From the NCBI RefSeq assembly GCF_016865255.1, contig NZ_CP033381.1, positions 3,658,001 through 3,722,000 on the forward strand: a stretch of 64,000 bases of DNA, read 5' to 3'. The notes under the pieces were generated by a model. It did no database searches. It saw nothing but the letters and a program-made list of their open reading frames with translations, and was not told the DNA's origin. Positions 49,269 to 59,682 of the stretch are shown here, in pieces (position 1 is the stretch's first letter; each line of letters begins with the position of its first letter). Source of the DNA: Methylomonas sp. LW13. Its GTDB lineage: Bacteria; Pseudomonadota; Gammaproteobacteria; Methylococcales; Methylomonadaceae. The position numbers and the translations under genes are program-made.

Positions 49269-50885
49269 ATGTTTAAAAATATCTCAATCAAATCTTCGCT
49301 GATCTTAATTGCTTCCGCTTTGGCATTTGCCAATCTGCTGTTTGTGTTGTCGCTGTGGCATGCGTTTCAGTCCATAGACGACAACTTGCAGGCGGCAACT
49401 CAGAAACAAAACACCTCGGACTATTTGTCTCATGTGCGTTTTCATGTCGTGCAGATTCAACAATTTCTGACCGACGTCGGCGCGACGCATGATGATGGCG
49501 GCTTTGCCGAAGCCAAAGAAAACCTGGACGCCGCATTGTTAAATCTGGACAAAGCCGAACAATCTCACCCGGTACTACGCGCGCAAGTCGAAACATTGAA
49601 ACGGGAAATTCAAGTAATGCACGATGCCGGCGTAAAGATGGGTTGGGATTACATTAAGTTGGGCACCGAAGCAGGCACCGTTACCATGAAGGCGCCGGGC
49701 TCAGGTCTTGACGACACAGCTGCCACGCTGACCGAAGAATTAATCAGAATTACCGAGCAACTTGATCGGGAGCTTGCCCTCGCCAAACAACAATTAAGTT
49801 CGTCTTTGCACGATTACAGCCTATCGCGTATTGCTTTTTCCATCGTGTTGCTACTGTTTGTGACGGTCTGTTTGAGCATGCTTTATTTCAAAATAGAACC
49901 GCCATTGACCGAGCTGCAAAAATCGCTGTATCTGCTTAGACAGGGCGGCGGCGATTTGACCCGGCGCATTCCGCACGAAGGCAGTGACGAAGTCGGCATT
50001 ATCGTCACCCAGTTCAACGAATTTTTAAGCGTCTTACACAGCCTGATGCGGCAAGTGGCGACGGAATCCAACCAGTTGAACACCGCCTCGAACCGCTTGA
50101 GCCAAATGTCCGAGCGGGTACAAGAGGATATTTTGAAACAGCAGATGGGCACGGATCAGGTCGCGGCAACGGTAACGGAACTATCCGCGACAGTGACGGA
50201 AGTGTCCAACAACACGGCTAACGCCGCGCAAACGGCGCAGAAAAGCAGCGTGGCCGCCAACCACGGCAAGGCAGTGGTGACCAATACGGTGCAATCGATT
50301 CATGCGCTGTCTAACAATATCGACAGGGCCAGCACCGTAATCGGTAATGTCGAGCAAAACTGCGTGAATGTCAGCTCGGTGCTGGATGTGATTCAGAGCA
50401 TCGCCGATCAGACCAATTTATTGGCGCTCAATGCGGCGATTGAGGCCGCCAGAGCCGGCGAACAAGGCCGTGGTTTTGCGGTAGTGGCGGACGAAGTGCG
50501 GACACTGGCCAGCCGAACCCAGGATTCCACGCATGAAATTCAAGCGATGATAGAACGCTTGCAGCAAGGCTCGCGGGAAGCGGTGAAAGCCATGTCGGAA
50601 AGCCGAAATCAGGCTAAGGAGACCGTTGAAGTCATCGAAAGTACCGGCGAGTTGCTGGACAACATTTCCAGCATGGTGGCGCAAATTTCCACCATGAATA
50701 CGCATATTTCCGACGCGGTGAAGGAACAAAAAATCGTCGTCGAGCACATTAATCAAAACATCAATTCGATTAATGACGTCACCATCAACAACTCGAAGGA
50801 CGCCGAGCAAACCGCGGAAGAAGCCCATCATTTGCAAAAAATCGCCGGTAATTTACATACCACGATTTCCCAATTCAAACTGTAA
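49269..50885 (+). CDS. Methyl-accepting chemotaxis protein
   Basis: A 538-residue chemoreceptor with TM1 (about 10-32), a periplasmic helical ligand domain (33-195), TM2 (about 197-215), HAMP (about 218-270) and the signalling domain with the hairpin tip [28 protein letters not shown] (seen as [19 protein letters not shown]). The periplasmic domain is of four-helix type with no cysteine, so it does not itself bind c-type haem. It is the last gene of the barrel-cytochrome-HAMP operon and probably couples their redox state to motility. No cheA/cheW is in the window. Confidence 0.93.
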   Translation: MFKNISIKSSLILIASALAFANLLFVLSLWHAFQSIDDNLQAATQKQNTSDYLSHVRFHVVQIQQFLTDVGATHDDGGFAEAKENLDAALLNLDKAEQSHPVLRAQVETLKREIQVMHDAGVKMGWDYIKLGTEAGTVTMKAPGSGLDDTAATLTEELIRITEQLDRELALAKQQLSSSLHDYSLSRIAFSIVLLLFVTVCLSMLYFKIEPPLTELQKSLYLLRQGGGDLTRRIPHEGSDEVGIIVTQFNEFLSVLHSLMRQVATESNQLNTASNRLSQMSERVQEDILKQQMGTDQVAATVTELSATVTEVSNNTANAAQTAQKSSVAANHGKAVVTNTVQSIHALSNNIDRASTVIGNVEQNCVNVSSVLDVIQSIADQTNLLALNAAIEAARAGEQGRGFAVVADEVRTLASRTQDSTHEIQAMIERLQQGSREAVKAMSESRNQAKETVEVIESTGELLDNISSMVAQISTMNTHISDAVKEQKIVVEHINQNINSINDVTINNSKDAEQTAEEAHHLQKIAGNLHTTISQFKL

Positions 50886-50895
50886 GCCACCCAGC

Positions 50896-50928
50896 GCGCT
50901 ATTCGGTTTGCCTGCAAGCCAATAGCGC
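50896..50928. terminator. Hairpin between convergent chemoreceptor and Uma2 genes
   Basis: GCGCTATT (50896-50903) pairs with AATAGCGC (50921-50928), with further pairing of TTTGC and GCAAG inside. The T run is poor, so it may be a weak terminator for both strands. Confidence 0.5.
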
Positions 50929-50929
50929 C

Positions 50930-51487
50930 TTACAACTCAAATACCTCCGCCAAGGGCAAAATCAACTCCGGCAAGCTCAACAGGGGCAAATCTTCCTCAA
51001 CCCCAAAAACGTCGGCATTGGCATAGCGACCGTCTGCGCCCAGAAAAAAACGCTGAACATAATTTTCCAACGGGTCGATGACCACATATTCCCTCACGCC
51101 GGCACGCTCGTAGAGCGCTTTCTTTTCACGCATATCCTTCAGCGCCGTGCTGGGGGACAAAACCTCTACCACCAAATCCGGCGCACCGTGTATGGCTTTT
51201 TCGCCGATCTTTTCCGGGTTGCAGACCACTAACAAATCCGGTTGCACCACATCATGCTCGGAGAGAATGACGTCCACAGGGGCGATTAAAGGCTTGCAGG
51301 GCTTACCTTTTAAAAATTGTTCCATCCGGCTAAAAACACGTCCAGCAACCGTCTGATGTTTGATGCTGGCTGCGGGACTCATATTGTAAGGAACGCCGTC
51401 GATTAACTCCCAGCGCTCGTCGTCCGGCCATCCCGTATAGTCGGCGATACTGAAGGTTTGTACCGACGCTTTAGGCACGCTATTCAT
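50930..51487 (-). CDS. Uma2-family (DUF820) putative nuclease
   Basis: A 185-residue protein with the restriction-endonuclease-like Uma2 pattern: [35 protein letters not shown] with the acidic residue, [12 protein letters not shown] and [12 protein letters not shown]. Family function is unknown. The start is set at ATG 51487, overlapping the copA end by eight bases. A longer frame antisense-free to 51583 lies wholly within copA. Its placement at the tail of the copper operon looks incidental. Confidence 0.85.
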   Translation of the reverse strand: MNSVPKASVQTFSIADYTGWPDDERWELIDGVPYNMSPAASIKHQTVAGRVFSRMEQFLKGKPCKPLIAPVDVILSEHDVVQPDLLVVCNPEKIGEKAIHGAPDLVVEVLSPSTALKDMREKKALYERAGVREYVVIDPLENYVQRFFLGADGRYANADVFGVEEDLPLLSLPELILPLAEVFEL

Positions 51488-53747
51488 TCTTCGCCCCCAA
51501 CTGAACATCCAGCTTAATCCAGCGCAAACGATTGGCGTTACTGACGACCGTGACCGATGACATGGCCATGGCCGCGCCGGCAATCATTGGGTTGAGTAAC
51601 AAGCCAAATAACGGATACAGCAAACCGGCCGCGACCGGAATGCCGATAGTGTTGTAGAAAAATGCACCCAACAGGTTTTGCTTGATATTGGCAACCGTCA
51701 ATGTCGACAGCGCCATTGCCTCGGACACCTTCAATAAGGAGCCTTGCAGCAACACAATGTCGGCGCTTTCGATAGCCACGTCGGTGCCGGTGCCAATCGC
51801 AAAACCGACATCCGCTTGCGCCAGGGCCGGCGCGTCGTTGATACCGTCACCGACCATGCCGACAATTTCGCCTTGCTGTTGCAAGGCTTTTACCACGGCG
51901 GCTTTGTCTTGTGGCAAGACTTGCGCTCGGACTTCGCTGATTCCGGCTTGCGCCGCTATCGCTTGCGCGGTGATCTCGTTGTCGCCCGTCACCATCAGCA
52001 CGCGGATACCCTGCTTCCGTAATTGCCGTACCGCTGCGGCGGAATCGGGTTTAATCGGGTCTGCGACCGACACGATGCCAACCACCGAATTTTCGACGGC
52101 CAAAAACATTGGTGTCTGGCCTTTTGCCGCCAACTCGGCCATTTTATCGCGATGCTTGCTATCGTCGATGCCATGTTCCGCTAGCAACGCGGCATTGCCG
52201 AACAAACATTGCCGATCCGCGATGCGGCCGGCGATACCGTGCCCGGCCACGGCCTGAAATTTTCTGACCTTCTCCAACTTAAGCTGTTTTTGTTCGGCAG
52301 CCGCCAGTATCGCTGCGGCCAAGGGATGTTCGGACCCCGATTCCAGACTGGCGGCATACTGCAACACCTGGACTTCGTCGACATCGCCAAAAGCGATCAC
52401 TTCAGCCAGACTGGGCTTACCGGCAGTGACGGTGCCGGTCTTATCCAGAATCAGGCAAGTCAACTTGCCGGCGCTTTGCAAGGCTTCGCCTTTGCGGATC
52501 AATATACCGATTTGCGCGGCACGACCGACCGCGACCATCACCGAAATCGGCGTAGCCAAACCCAATGCGCACGGGCAAGCAATTACCAACACCGTCATCG
52601 ATGTGACAAACGCATAACCCAGAGCCGGGTCTGGGCCAATACTCAACCAGATTAAAAAAGTCAGTACCGATATGCCCACCACGGTGGGGACAAATACCGC
52701 GGAAATCTTGTCCGCCAGTTTGGCAATCGCCGGTTTGCTGTTCTGCGCTTGCCGCACGCTTTGAATAATCTGCGCCAAAGCGGTATCGCGGCCAATGCGG
52801 GTCGCGCTAAATAAAAAACTGCCTTGCTGATTGATGGTGCCGGCGGCGACACTGGCACCTTCCATTTTCTCAACCGGCATCGATTCGCCGGTCAGCATGG
52901 ATTCGTCGATAGTGGAATGTCCTTCCAACACCACACCGTCCACGGCGATTTTTTCGCCGGGTCTAACCCGCAAGGTTTCACCAAGACCGACTTGCTCAAT
53001 AGGAATATCGATCTCTTGTCCCTCTCGCACCACCCGAGCGGTACGGGGTTGCAAACCGATCAGCGCGCGTATCGCCGCCGAGGTTTTACCCCGCGCCCGA
53101 GTTTCCAGCGCACTGCCCAGATTGATGAACGCCAAGATCACCGCCGAGGCCTCGAAGTAGGCATGAGCGGACAGTGAAGGCAGCTGGCCGGAGTAATCAA
53201 TGACGATACAGGAGTACAACCACGCCGAGCCGGTACCCAGCGCGATCAAGGTATCCATATTGGCCTGCTTGACCAGCAGCAATTTAAGCGCGCTATGAAA
53301 AAAATGTCCGCCGGAATAAAACATCACCGCCAGCGTCAGCAAGGCCATTTCGGACCAAAACACCGTGCCGGCGGCACTACCCATCGCCGGAAACAAGTCC
53401 AGATGCGCGCCCGCCATTAAGGGCAGGCCCAATACACCGGCCACGCCTGCCTTGCGCAGCAAATCGCGATAACGCTCTTCTTCCTGCTTTTCCTCTTCGC
53501 TCGGGTCTTCCAACCCTTCCATCACCGCCGCATCGTAGCCGGCGGATTTCAAGGCCTGCTTCATGGCTTGATGGTCCGGATTGCCGCCGACAGTGGCGGA
53601 GTGATCGGCAAAATTGACGGCAACGGACTCGACCCCCGGTACCGATTGCAAGGCTGTTTCCACCGCGCTGACGCAACCGGCGCAACGCATGCCGAGTATG
53701 GAAAGGCGTATTTCCTGTTGCTGATTAGTCGATTGCTCTAAAGTCAT
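51480..53747 (-). CDS. copA: Copper-exporting P-type ATPase
   Basis: Pumps Cu(I) from the cytoplasm. The 755-residue product has one N-terminal metal domain ([12 protein letters not shown] near residue 20) and the P1B-ATPase core: [12 protein letters not shown], the transmembrane metal site [10 protein letters not shown], the phosphorylated Asp in [28 protein letters not shown], and C-terminal helices with [14 protein letters not shown]. Length is normal for a CopA with a single metal domain. It lies 66 bases after copZ, forming a copZ-copA operon. In a methanotroph copper handling matters for particulate methane monooxygenase. Confidence 0.96.
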   Translation of the reverse strand: MTLEQSTNQQQEIRLSILGMRCAGCVSAVETALQSVPGVESVAVNFADHSATVGGNPDHQAMKQALKSAGYDAAVMEGLEDPSEEEKQEEERYRDLLRKAGVAGVLGLPLMAGAHLDLFPAMGSAAGTVFWSEMALLTLAVMFYSGGHFFHSALKLLLVKQANMDTLIALGTGSAWLYSCIVIDYSGQLPSLSAHAYFEASAVILAFINLGSALETRARGKTSAAIRALIGLQPRTARVVREGQEIDIPIEQVGLGETLRVRPGEKIAVDGVVLEGHSTIDESMLTGESMPVEKMEGASVAAGTINQQGSFLFSATRIGRDTALAQIIQSVRQAQNSKPAIAKLADKISAVFVPTVVGISVLTFLIWLSIGPDPALGYAFVTSMTVLVIACPCALGLATPISVMVAVGRAAQIGILIRKGEALQSAGKLTCLILDKTGTVTAGKPSLAEVIAFGDVDEVQVLQYAASLESGSEHPLAAAILAAAEQKQLKLEKVRKFQAVAGHGIAGRIADRQCLFGNAALLAEHGIDDSKHRDKMAELAAKGQTPMFLAVENSVVGIVSVADPIKPDSAAAVRQLRKQGIRVLMVTGDNEITAQAIAAQAGISEVRAQVLPQDKAAVVKALQQQGEIVGMVGDGINDAPALAQADVGFAIGTGTDVAIESADIVLLQGSLLKVSEAMALSTLTVANIKQNLLGAFFYNTIGIPVAAGLLYPLFGLLLNPMIAGAAMAMSSVTVVSNANRLRWIKLDVQLGAKNE

Positions 53748-53813
53748 GATGAGGATTCCCGAGTAATACCGTTTTGATCTGCGCCCAAAAGCGGACGGCC
53801 GCCGATGCGGGCT

Positions 53814-54023
53814 TTATTCGACCTTGAAACCGGCGTCGGTGATAACGTCTTCGATTTCATCCAAGTCGGTTTGCGCCGGATCAAATTCGACTTCAACCCG
53901 CTTGTCTTTGTGCGAAGCCTGCACCGTTACCACACCGGCGATGGCCGACACTTTACTGACGATGCTGTTCTCGCAACCGCCGCATTTCATACCGCTTACT
54001 GTCAATGACGCTGATTCGGACAT
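53814..54023 (-). CDS. copZ: Copper chaperone (heavy-metal-associated domain)
   Basis: A 69-residue HMA protein with the metal motif GMKCGGCENS and the typical fold ending DLDEIEDVITDAGFKVE. It should carry Cu(I) to CopA, the next gene. The start is set at ATG 54023 (MSESASLTV); the open frame continues 55 codons upstream without similarity and into the divergent EAL gene. Confidence 0.93.
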   Translation of the reverse strand: MSESASLTVSGMKCGGCENSIVSKVSAIAGVVTVQASHKDKRVEVEFDPAQTDLDEIEDVITDAGFKVE

Positions 54024-54143
54024 ATAAATCTCCATATGATTGAAATTGAGACTGGCCGGCCATTCTCGACTTAAACTATTTGAACATGGTATAAGGCGCG
54101 ACCTATTCTCATGATAGTGCAATGATCGGGAGCCCGTAAATAA

Positions 54144-55349
54144 ATGACAGATTTTCTGATTGGCAGACAGCAAATCCTGGACCGCCATCTGGACACTTTC
54201 GCCTACGAGATTTTATTCAGAGGCAAGGATTTCGATCTCAGTTTGAAAGATGGTGCCGCCAACGCCACTAATCAAGTCATCACCGATACGCTGTTGGAAA
54301 TCGGCCTGAACGAACTGGTCGGCCCGCACAAAGCCTTCATTAATTTCACCACGCAAAACATACTCGACAAAACGCCGCTGCATTTGCCCAAAGAGCGCAT
54401 CGTCATTGAAGTGCTGGAAAGCGTGGCTATCGATGACAACATCGTCGCCAACCTGAAAGAATTATCGCAACTGGGCTACACCATCGCTCTGGACGACTTC
54501 GTCTTGTCACCGGAGTGGCTGCCCTTGCTGGAATTTGCCGACATTATCAAGCTGGATGTGATGGCCGACGGCCTGGAGGGCACCCGGCAACTGATCGAAC
54601 AGCTAAAACCCTACAAACTCAAATTGCTGGCGGAAAAAGTCGAAACACATCAGGAATTTGAAACCTTGCGCGAATGGGGCTGCGAGCTGTTTCAAGGGTT
54701 TTTCTTCAGCAAACCGAATATCGTGGAGGGCAAGCGGTTAGGGGTCAGCCAAACGGCAGCCATCCAATTGTTGTCCACCGTGAATAAAGCGGATGCCAGT
54801 TTCGCGGAAATAGGCAAGATTATCTCGCAAGACGTCGGGATGAGTTTTAAGTTGCTGCATTATTTAAATTCCGCATTTTTTAGCCTCCCGCAAAAAATAG
54901 AATCCATTCAGCATGCCATTGCCTGCCTGGGGCTGGTCGAGATCAAGCGCTGGGTCAATATTCTGGCCTTATCGTCTATGTCCGGCAAACCGTCCTCGGT
55001 GCTGCAAAACGTGCTGATCCGCGCCAAAATGTGCGAATTGATAGCGCGAGAACTTAAAGACGATCAGGAGCATTATTTTTTAATTGGTATGCTGTCGGGT
55101 TTGGACAGCTTGCTGGACATGCCGGCGACCAAAGTATTGGAACAATTGCCGCTGGCGGAAGATGTCGACGATGCCATTTTGAAATATCGCGGCAACGCCG
55201 GCGAAGCGTTACAATTCTGCATCGCCTACGAGCGCTGGGAGCCGGGCCTTAGCACCTTTCGTGATATAAATCCCGAGCGTATCGCCAACATCTATCTGGA
55301 GAGCATAGATTGGTGGGCGACGCGCATTTTACCTTTCTTGGCAGCTTGA
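54144..55349 (+). CDS. EAL-HDOD signalling protein
   Basis: A 401-residue cytoplasmic protein. The N-terminal EAL-like domain (about 1-195) has YEILFRG in place of EALLR, ALDDFV, IKLDVM and LAEKVET; loss of the EAL glutamate context makes c-di-GMP hydrolysis doubtful. An HDOD domain follows (about 200-390; ISQDVGMSFKLLHYLNSAFF, quoted as DVGMSFKLLHYLNSAFF). This is the YuxH/CdgJ architecture. It is divergent from copZ and followed by a rhodanese gene. Confidence 0.9.
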   Translation: MTDFLIGRQQILDRHLDTFAYEILFRGKDFDLSLKDGAANATNQVITDTLLEIGLNELVGPHKAFINFTTQNILDKTPLHLPKERIVIEVLESVAIDDNIVANLKELSQLGYTIALDDFVLSPEWLPLLEFADIIKLDVMADGLEGTRQLIEQLKPYKLKLLAEKVETHQEFETLREWGCELFQGFFFSKPNIVEGKRLGVSQTAAIQLLSTVNKADASFAEIGKIISQDVGMSFKLLHYLNSAFFSLPQKIESIQHAIACLGLVEIKRWVNILALSSMSGKPSSVLQNVLIRAKMCELIARELKDDQEHYFLIGMLSGLDSLLDMPATKVLEQLPLAEDVDDAILKYRGNAGEALQFCIAYERWEPGLSTFRDINPERIANIYLESIDWWATRILPFLAA

Positions 55350-55373
55350 GCCATCTACCCTACCGACATCATC

Positions 55374-55811
55374 ATGAAATTGAGACTGACTTTATTCTGG
55401 CTAGGCTGTCTGTTCGCGGCCCATCTTTACGCCACCGAACTAGGCGTGGTCACGGCGGAACAACTGCTAAGCATGCAGCAAAACCACAATGCGCTGGTCG
55501 TGGATGTACGTACCGCGCCGGAATGGCAAGCCACCGGCGTCATCGCCAACAGCCAGAAACTGGAATCGTTTGACAGCAACGGCCACTTCGACCAAGAGAA
55601 ATGGTTAGCCAACCTGGAAAAACTGAAATCGTCGCCGGACCAACCCGTTATTTTGGTCTGTCGTTCCGGGAATCGTAGCGGCAAGATCGGCCAAATCCTC
55701 ACCGAGCAACTGGGCATGAAAAATGTCTATCATTTATCCAATGGTATCCAGTCATGGATCAAAGACGGCCACCCGGTTAAAGCCGATTGTTTGACTACAG
55801 CTTGTAAGTAA
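55374..55811 (+). CDS. Secreted rhodanese-domain protein
   Basis: A 145-residue protein with a signal peptide (residues 1-19, ending HLYA) and a single rhodanese domain with VVDVRTAPEW, the active-site loop VCRSGNRSG with the catalytic cysteine, and VYHLSNGIQSW. A periplasmic sulfurtransferase or thiol-handling role is likely. Two further cysteines are at the C-terminus (DCLTTACK). It ends one base before hflD. Confidence 0.88.
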   Translation: MKLRLTLFWLGCLFAAHLYATELGVVTAEQLLSMQQNHNALVVDVRTAPEWQATGVIANSQKLESFDSNGHFDQEKWLANLEKLKSSPDQPVILVCRSGNRSGKIGQILTEQLGMKNVYHLSNGIQSWIKDGHPVKADCLTTACK

Positions 55812-55812
55812 T

Positions 55813-56436
55813 ATGTCCCTGAACACGCTCAGTAACCAAACCATCGCGCTGGCCGGCATCGCCCAGGCCTGCTCCTTGGTGCATCAGCTTGCCGGCACCG
55901 GCACTTGCCCAAACGCGGCGCTGGAAGCCAGCATCGCCAGTCTGCTGAAAATCGACGCAGACAGCGTGGTCGATGTCTACGGCGGCTTGATCGGTGTCGA
56001 ACACGGCTTACAACAGCTTACGACGCAACTCGGCAGCCGGGTGCTGGCCAGCCCGGAGCAAGCCCGTTACGCCGCGCAGATCGTCTATTTGCAAAAACAA
56101 CTGATCAAGCAGCCGGATATGCAAAACACCATACAGGCTGGTGTCAGTAAGGCCCAGGCTCAAGCCGAACATTTCGGCATACTGCATGAAAATGTGCTGG
56201 CCAATCTGGCCGACGTGTATCACAGCACGATCAGTACCCTGCAGCCACGAATCATGGTACAAGGCGACCAGCAATATCTGGGTAATCAAAGTACTGTAAA
56301 CAAAATTCGCGCTTTGCTGTTGGCAGGCATTCGCGCCACTTTATTGTGGCGGCAATGCGGCGGCAGCCGTTGGAAGTTATTGTTCTTCCGCAAAAAAATC
56401 CAGGACGAAGCCAAGTTTCTACTCACCCAAATCTGA
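55813..56436 (+). CDS. hflD: HflD homologue
   Basis: A 207-residue cytoplasmic/membrane-associated protein of the HflD family: NQTIALAGIAQACSLVHQLA, VYGGLIGVEHGL, LVKQP-like QLIKQPDM and the C-terminal VRALLLAGIRATLLWRQCGGSRW (quoted as LLAGIRATLLWRQCGG). In E. coli HflD affects lambda CII stability. It usually lies beside mnmA, which is not found here. It is not evidence of a prophage. Co-directional with mutM, six bases apart. Confidence 0.9.
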   Translation: MSLNTLSNQTIALAGIAQACSLVHQLAGTGTCPNAALEASIASLLKIDADSVVDVYGGLIGVEHGLQQLTTQLGSRVLASPEQARYAAQIVYLQKQLIKQPDMQNTIQAGVSKAQAQAEHFGILHENVLANLADVYHSTISTLQPRIMVQGDQQYLGNQSTVNKIRALLLAGIRATLLWRQCGGSRWKLLFFRKKIQDEAKFLLTQI

Positions 56437-56442
56437 GCAATC

Positions 56443-57258
56443 ATGCCGGAATTACCCGAGGTTGAAACCAGTCGGCGCGGCATCGCCCCGCATATTACCG
56501 GCAAAACCTTTAAAGCCGTGATTGTGCGTCACCCGCAGTTGCGTTGGCCGGTTCCCGAGTCCCTGACCATCGATTTGCCGGGCCAGCGTCTGGACGCTGT
56601 CGAACGGCGCGGCAAATATTTATTACTCGGTACGGGGCGCGGCACGCTGATCCTGCATCTGGGCATGTCGGGGAATCTGCGCATCACCACACCCGAGCAA
56701 ACGCTGCGCAAGCACGACCACATCGACTTCATTTTTGCCGACGATACGGTACTGCGCTTTAACGATCAGCGGCGCTTCGGCGCGGCCTTGTGGACTGCCG
56801 AAGATCCGATGTTGCATCCCTTGCTGGCCACGCTGGGGCCTGAACCGCTCTCCGCGGCATTCGACGCTAACTATTTGCGGCAGCGGGCGGTAAACCGCGC
56901 GGTGCCGATCAAATCATTGATTATGGACAGCCATGTCGTGGTGGGCGTGGGGAATATTTATGCCAGCGAAGCCTTGTTCTTAGCAGGCGTACAGCCGATG
57001 CGCTGCGCCGGAGAACTGGATACGCCGGCGTGCGAAGCGTTGGTGGCGGCGATCAAAACCGTATTGCAACAAGCCATCGATAAAGGCGGCACCACGTTGC
57101 GCGACTTTAGCAATGCCGAGGGCAAACCCGGTTATTTCAAACAATCGTTAAATGTGTACGGTCGTGGCGGACAAGCCTGCCTGCGCTGCGAGGAACCAAT
57201 TCAGCAACTCAAAATCGGCCAACGCGCCAGCTACTATTGCCGCAATTGCCAACACTAA
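56443..57258 (+). CDS. mutM: Formamidopyrimidine-DNA glycosylase
   Basis: Removes 8-oxoguanine and Fapy lesions and cuts the abasic site. The 271-residue product starts MPELPEVETSRRGI, with the catalytic Pro2 and Glu3. It shows LRFNDQRRFGAAL, VVVGVGNIYASEALFLAGV (quoted as GVGNIYASEALF), FKQSLNVYGRGG and the C-terminal zinc finger CLRCEEPI...YYCRNCQH. Length is normal. Confidence 0.97.
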   Translation: MPELPEVETSRRGIAPHITGKTFKAVIVRHPQLRWPVPESLTIDLPGQRLDAVERRGKYLLLGTGRGTLILHLGMSGNLRITTPEQTLRKHDHIDFIFADDTVLRFNDQRRFGAALWTAEDPMLHPLLATLGPEPLSAAFDANYLRQRAVNRAVPIKSLIMDSHVVVGVGNIYASEALFLAGVQPMRCAGELDTPACEALVAAIKTVLQQAIDKGGTTLRDFSNAEGKPGYFKQSLNVYGRGGQACLRCEEPIQQLKIGQRASYYCRNCQH

Positions 57259-57263
57259 GCCCG

Positions 57264-58967
57264 TTAATGCCGCCAATCGAAAACCGCGGTTACGCGATTG
57301 CCGCAACCGTGGTAGCTCAGGCTGCTGCATAAAGTCTCCAGCATGATAATGCCGCGGCCGCAGTAAGCCTCATCACTCTTCCGCAAACCGATGCGCCGTC
57401 GCCAATCGAAGCCGTTGCCGCTATCGACGACTTTAACGATCAAGCGGCCACCGTACTCGGTCGCATGATGGATAAACGATAAGCGGATTTTGCCGCGCTG
57501 GAGCTGTTGCAAGCGTTCGTCCTTCATCGCATAAAAGCGCATAAAGCCCTCCGGACTGCTCTTCAGAGCCGAATCCAAGCCCAGCACGCCATGGTCCAGC
57601 GCATTCGTGAACAATTCACTGACTATCATGAAAATATCCTGGCGATAATTCTGTAAACCCTGGATTTCCATGACGGTGTTGACCATGACCGGCACCGGAT
57701 TGATCAGGCGCAAACTATCGATGTCAAATTCCAGTACCTGCTTCCAGGTCGTCGCGGCGACCCGCTGCCGGGGAAGCCGGATTTCTCGCCGCCCCCAGGG
57801 CACGCTATCGACCGCACAGCTCAAAATAACCAGGGTATTGTCATCTTTCTGAATCGCACCGCCGGTGTGTGCTTCAAGGCTGGCCTGCAAATTTTTGATG
57901 GCGTCGGATTTACTTTGCCGGATAGCATTAAGAATGCGTTCCCCGCCGAAAAGCTCACCTTCAGCATTTTCCGCCTCAAAAATACCATCCGTGAGCAGAT
58001 ATAAACACTGACTCTCGCTTACCCGATGCAGTTGCTCTTCGATGTCAATCGAAGGCTGAATACCCAGCGGAATATTCAAAGAGCGTATCGCCAAAAAACT
58101 GTTGTCGGCATGATTGACTAAAAAATGCTCGGGTAGCCCGCAGGTAATGCTTTTCATCGACGACGACTCGGGATACAGCGCCACCACCGTCGCCGCCAAA
58201 AAGCGGTTGGCCGGCAACACCCGATACAGTTTGGCGTTAATTTCGGTAACGATTTCGTTAATATCGAAACCTTTCCGCGTCATGCCATAGAAAATGTCCG
58301 CCAGCGGCGTAGCGGCTATCGATGCCGACAAACCGTGGCCGGTAAAATCGCCCAACAGCACATGCAAATGATTTTCCGGGGTTTTGGCAATCAACACCAA
58401 ATCGCCGTTAAACAAGGCCATCGGCGACATCACCACTTCCACGGCTTCAGTTTCCAGAAAGTCGGCTTTTAACACGTCATTGAACAGTTTGGCCGCGACT
58501 TCATGTTCCAGGTCGGAAGTCTGCCAATAATCGAGCAGCAGCGTTTTTTGCGCGTGCTCGTGCTGATACAACATGCGCAGTTTTAACGACGACCGTATTT
58601 TTAACAGCAATAAATGCTGATTGACCGGTCGACAAATGACAGCGTCGATCTCAACAGCGGCGCAATGGTCCAGCAGCGTGTCGGTTAAATCATCGGCAAT
58701 CAATATGATAGGCAGGTAGGAGTCGGCCGCATCGCGCATATCGGCAACCTGCCGCCAAGGCCAATCTCGACAGGCAATAATCAGTAAATCCACCGGCGCA
58801 TTTGTCAGCAGCTCCATCACCTCTTCCGCACTCGACGCCACCGCACAGCGAAAATCCTGCGCGCGCAGCACGCCTTGCAAACTATCTGCACTTGGGTTTG
58901 CTCCAGCATCCTCCAGCAAAACAATAGAGGTCTGAGCGGGCAGTGGAAATGGGCTGGGATGATTCAT
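57264..58967 (-). CDS. PP2C/SpoIIE-type phosphatase with degenerate receiver and HATPase domains
   Basis: A 567-residue cytoplasmic regulator. An N-terminal receiver-like domain (about 5-125) has its phosphoacceptor position replaced (DLLIIACRDW) and Arg for the conserved Lys (CRPVN). A SpoIIE/PP2C phosphatase domain (about 170-385) has LLGDFTGHGLSASIA and YLLTDGIFEAENAEG. A C-terminal HATPase (about 420-567) has SELFTNALDHGVLG, DSGNGFDWRRR and GRGIIMLE. It looks like a partner-switching regulator (RsbU plus RsbW in one chain). The start is ATG 58967; a GTG at 58997 is possible. No anti-sigma antagonist (STAS) gene is adjacent. Confidence 0.88.
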   Translation of the reverse strand: MNHPSPFPLPAQTSIVLLEDAGANPSADSLQGVLRAQDFRCAVASSAEEVMELLTNAPVDLLIIACRDWPWRQVADMRDAADSYLPIILIADDLTDTLLDHCAAVEIDAVICRPVNQHLLLLKIRSSLKLRMLYQHEHAQKTLLLDYWQTSDLEHEVAAKLFNDVLKADFLETEAVEVVMSPMALFNGDLVLIAKTPENHLHVLLGDFTGHGLSASIAATPLADIFYGMTRKGFDINEIVTEINAKLYRVLPANRFLAATVVALYPESSSMKSITCGLPEHFLVNHADNSFLAIRSLNIPLGIQPSIDIEEQLHRVSESQCLYLLTDGIFEAENAEGELFGGERILNAIRQSKSDAIKNLQASLEAHTGGAIQKDDNTLVILSCAVDSVPWGRREIRLPRQRVAATTWKQVLEFDIDSLRLINPVPVMVNTVMEIQGLQNYRQDIFMIVSELFTNALDHGVLGLDSALKSSPEGFMRFYAMKDERLQQLQRGKIRLSFIHHATEYGGRLIVKVVDSGNGFDWRRRIGLRKSDEAYCGRGIIMLETLCSSLSYHGCGNRVTAVFDWRH

Positions 58968-59030
58968 TCTGAAGAGTTTGCCCGGCGCTCGATGCACGCT
59001 TATTGATTTATAATTTGCGCTTCTTACACC

Positions 59031-59414
59031 ATGCGGCTGGCTATGACGATTTTATTTTTCTCGCTAAGAGGCGTACCCACGGACGAAGCGGACGATGTTC
59101 GGCAGTTACTGGCCGACAACGATATTGAATTTTACGAAACGTCAGCAGGCAACTGGGGCATTTCCATGCCGGCTATCTGGCTTTATCAACGCGATGACGT
59201 CGATAAAGCCAGACAATTATTCAACGAATACCAACAAGAACGCGCCCTAAACCAACGCGCACTGTACCGGCAATTGAAGGCGCAAGGCGAATACCAAGGC
59301 TTTTTCCGCCACAATCTGAACAAGCCCATCCGATTTCTCGGCTATAGCCTGCTCATAGTCCTGATTTTTTACGTCTCTTTGAAATGGTTGTTCGAGCTGG
59401 GCCTAGGCCTTTGA
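59031..59414 (+). CDS. DUF6164-like membrane-anchored protein
   Basis: A 127-residue protein. The N-terminal soluble part (LLFSLRGVP-like LFFSLRGVPTDEADDV, YETSAGNWGISMPAIWL, DDVDKARQLFNEYQ) resembles the DUF6164/DUF2007-like fold. One or two C-terminal hydrophobic helices (about 99-125) follow. Start is ATG 59031 or 59043. Function unknown. Confidence 0.8.
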   Translation: MRLAMTILFFSLRGVPTDEADDVRQLLADNDIEFYETSAGNWGISMPAIWLYQRDDVDKARQLFNEYQQERALNQRALYRQLKAQGEYQGFFRHNLNKPIRFLGYSLLIVLIFYVSLKWLFELGLGL

Positions 59415-59421
59415 ATCGTCG

Positions 59422-59667
59422 TTAGTTAGACTGCAATATCGTCAGCATCCGTTGGGCGTGTTCCGCCACTTCTATACCCAGGTCGGTCAAATACCCGCCG
59501 TCATGTTGTGTGACCAAACCTTTGTCGAATAGCCGTTGCGCCGCAGCAATCAACACCGGATCGGCATTGCCATGCACCTTGACACCTTCTTGTACGGACT
59601 CCAGATTGAACAAGGATAAAAATTTAATTTCCGCGACCAATTCGTCGGTTAAAAGCATGTGTTGCAC
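59422..59667 (-). CDS. TIGR02647 family protein
   Basis: An 81-residue protein matching the pattern I know for TIGR02647: LTDELVAEIKFLSLFNLES, QEGVKVHGNADPVLIAAAQRL (quoted as GVKVHGNADPVLIAAAQRL), FDKGLVTQHDGGYLTDLG and EHAQRMLTIL. It looks like a small winged-helix-type domain. Convergent with the DUF6164 gene. Confidence 0.85.
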   Translation of the reverse strand: MQHMLLTDELVAEIKFLSLFNLESVQEGVKVHGNADPVLIAAAQRLFDKGLVTQHDGGYLTDLGIEVAEHAQRMLTILQSN

Positions 59668-59682
59668 CCTTTGTAATAATTA

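Noticed and set aside
54024..54188. N-terminal extension of copZ
   Set aside because: It overlaps the divergent EAL gene and has no similarity; the HMA domain starts at 54023.
55813..56436. Prophage signal from an HflD homologue
   Set aside because: HflD is a host protein; no phage structural, integrase or lysis genes are near.
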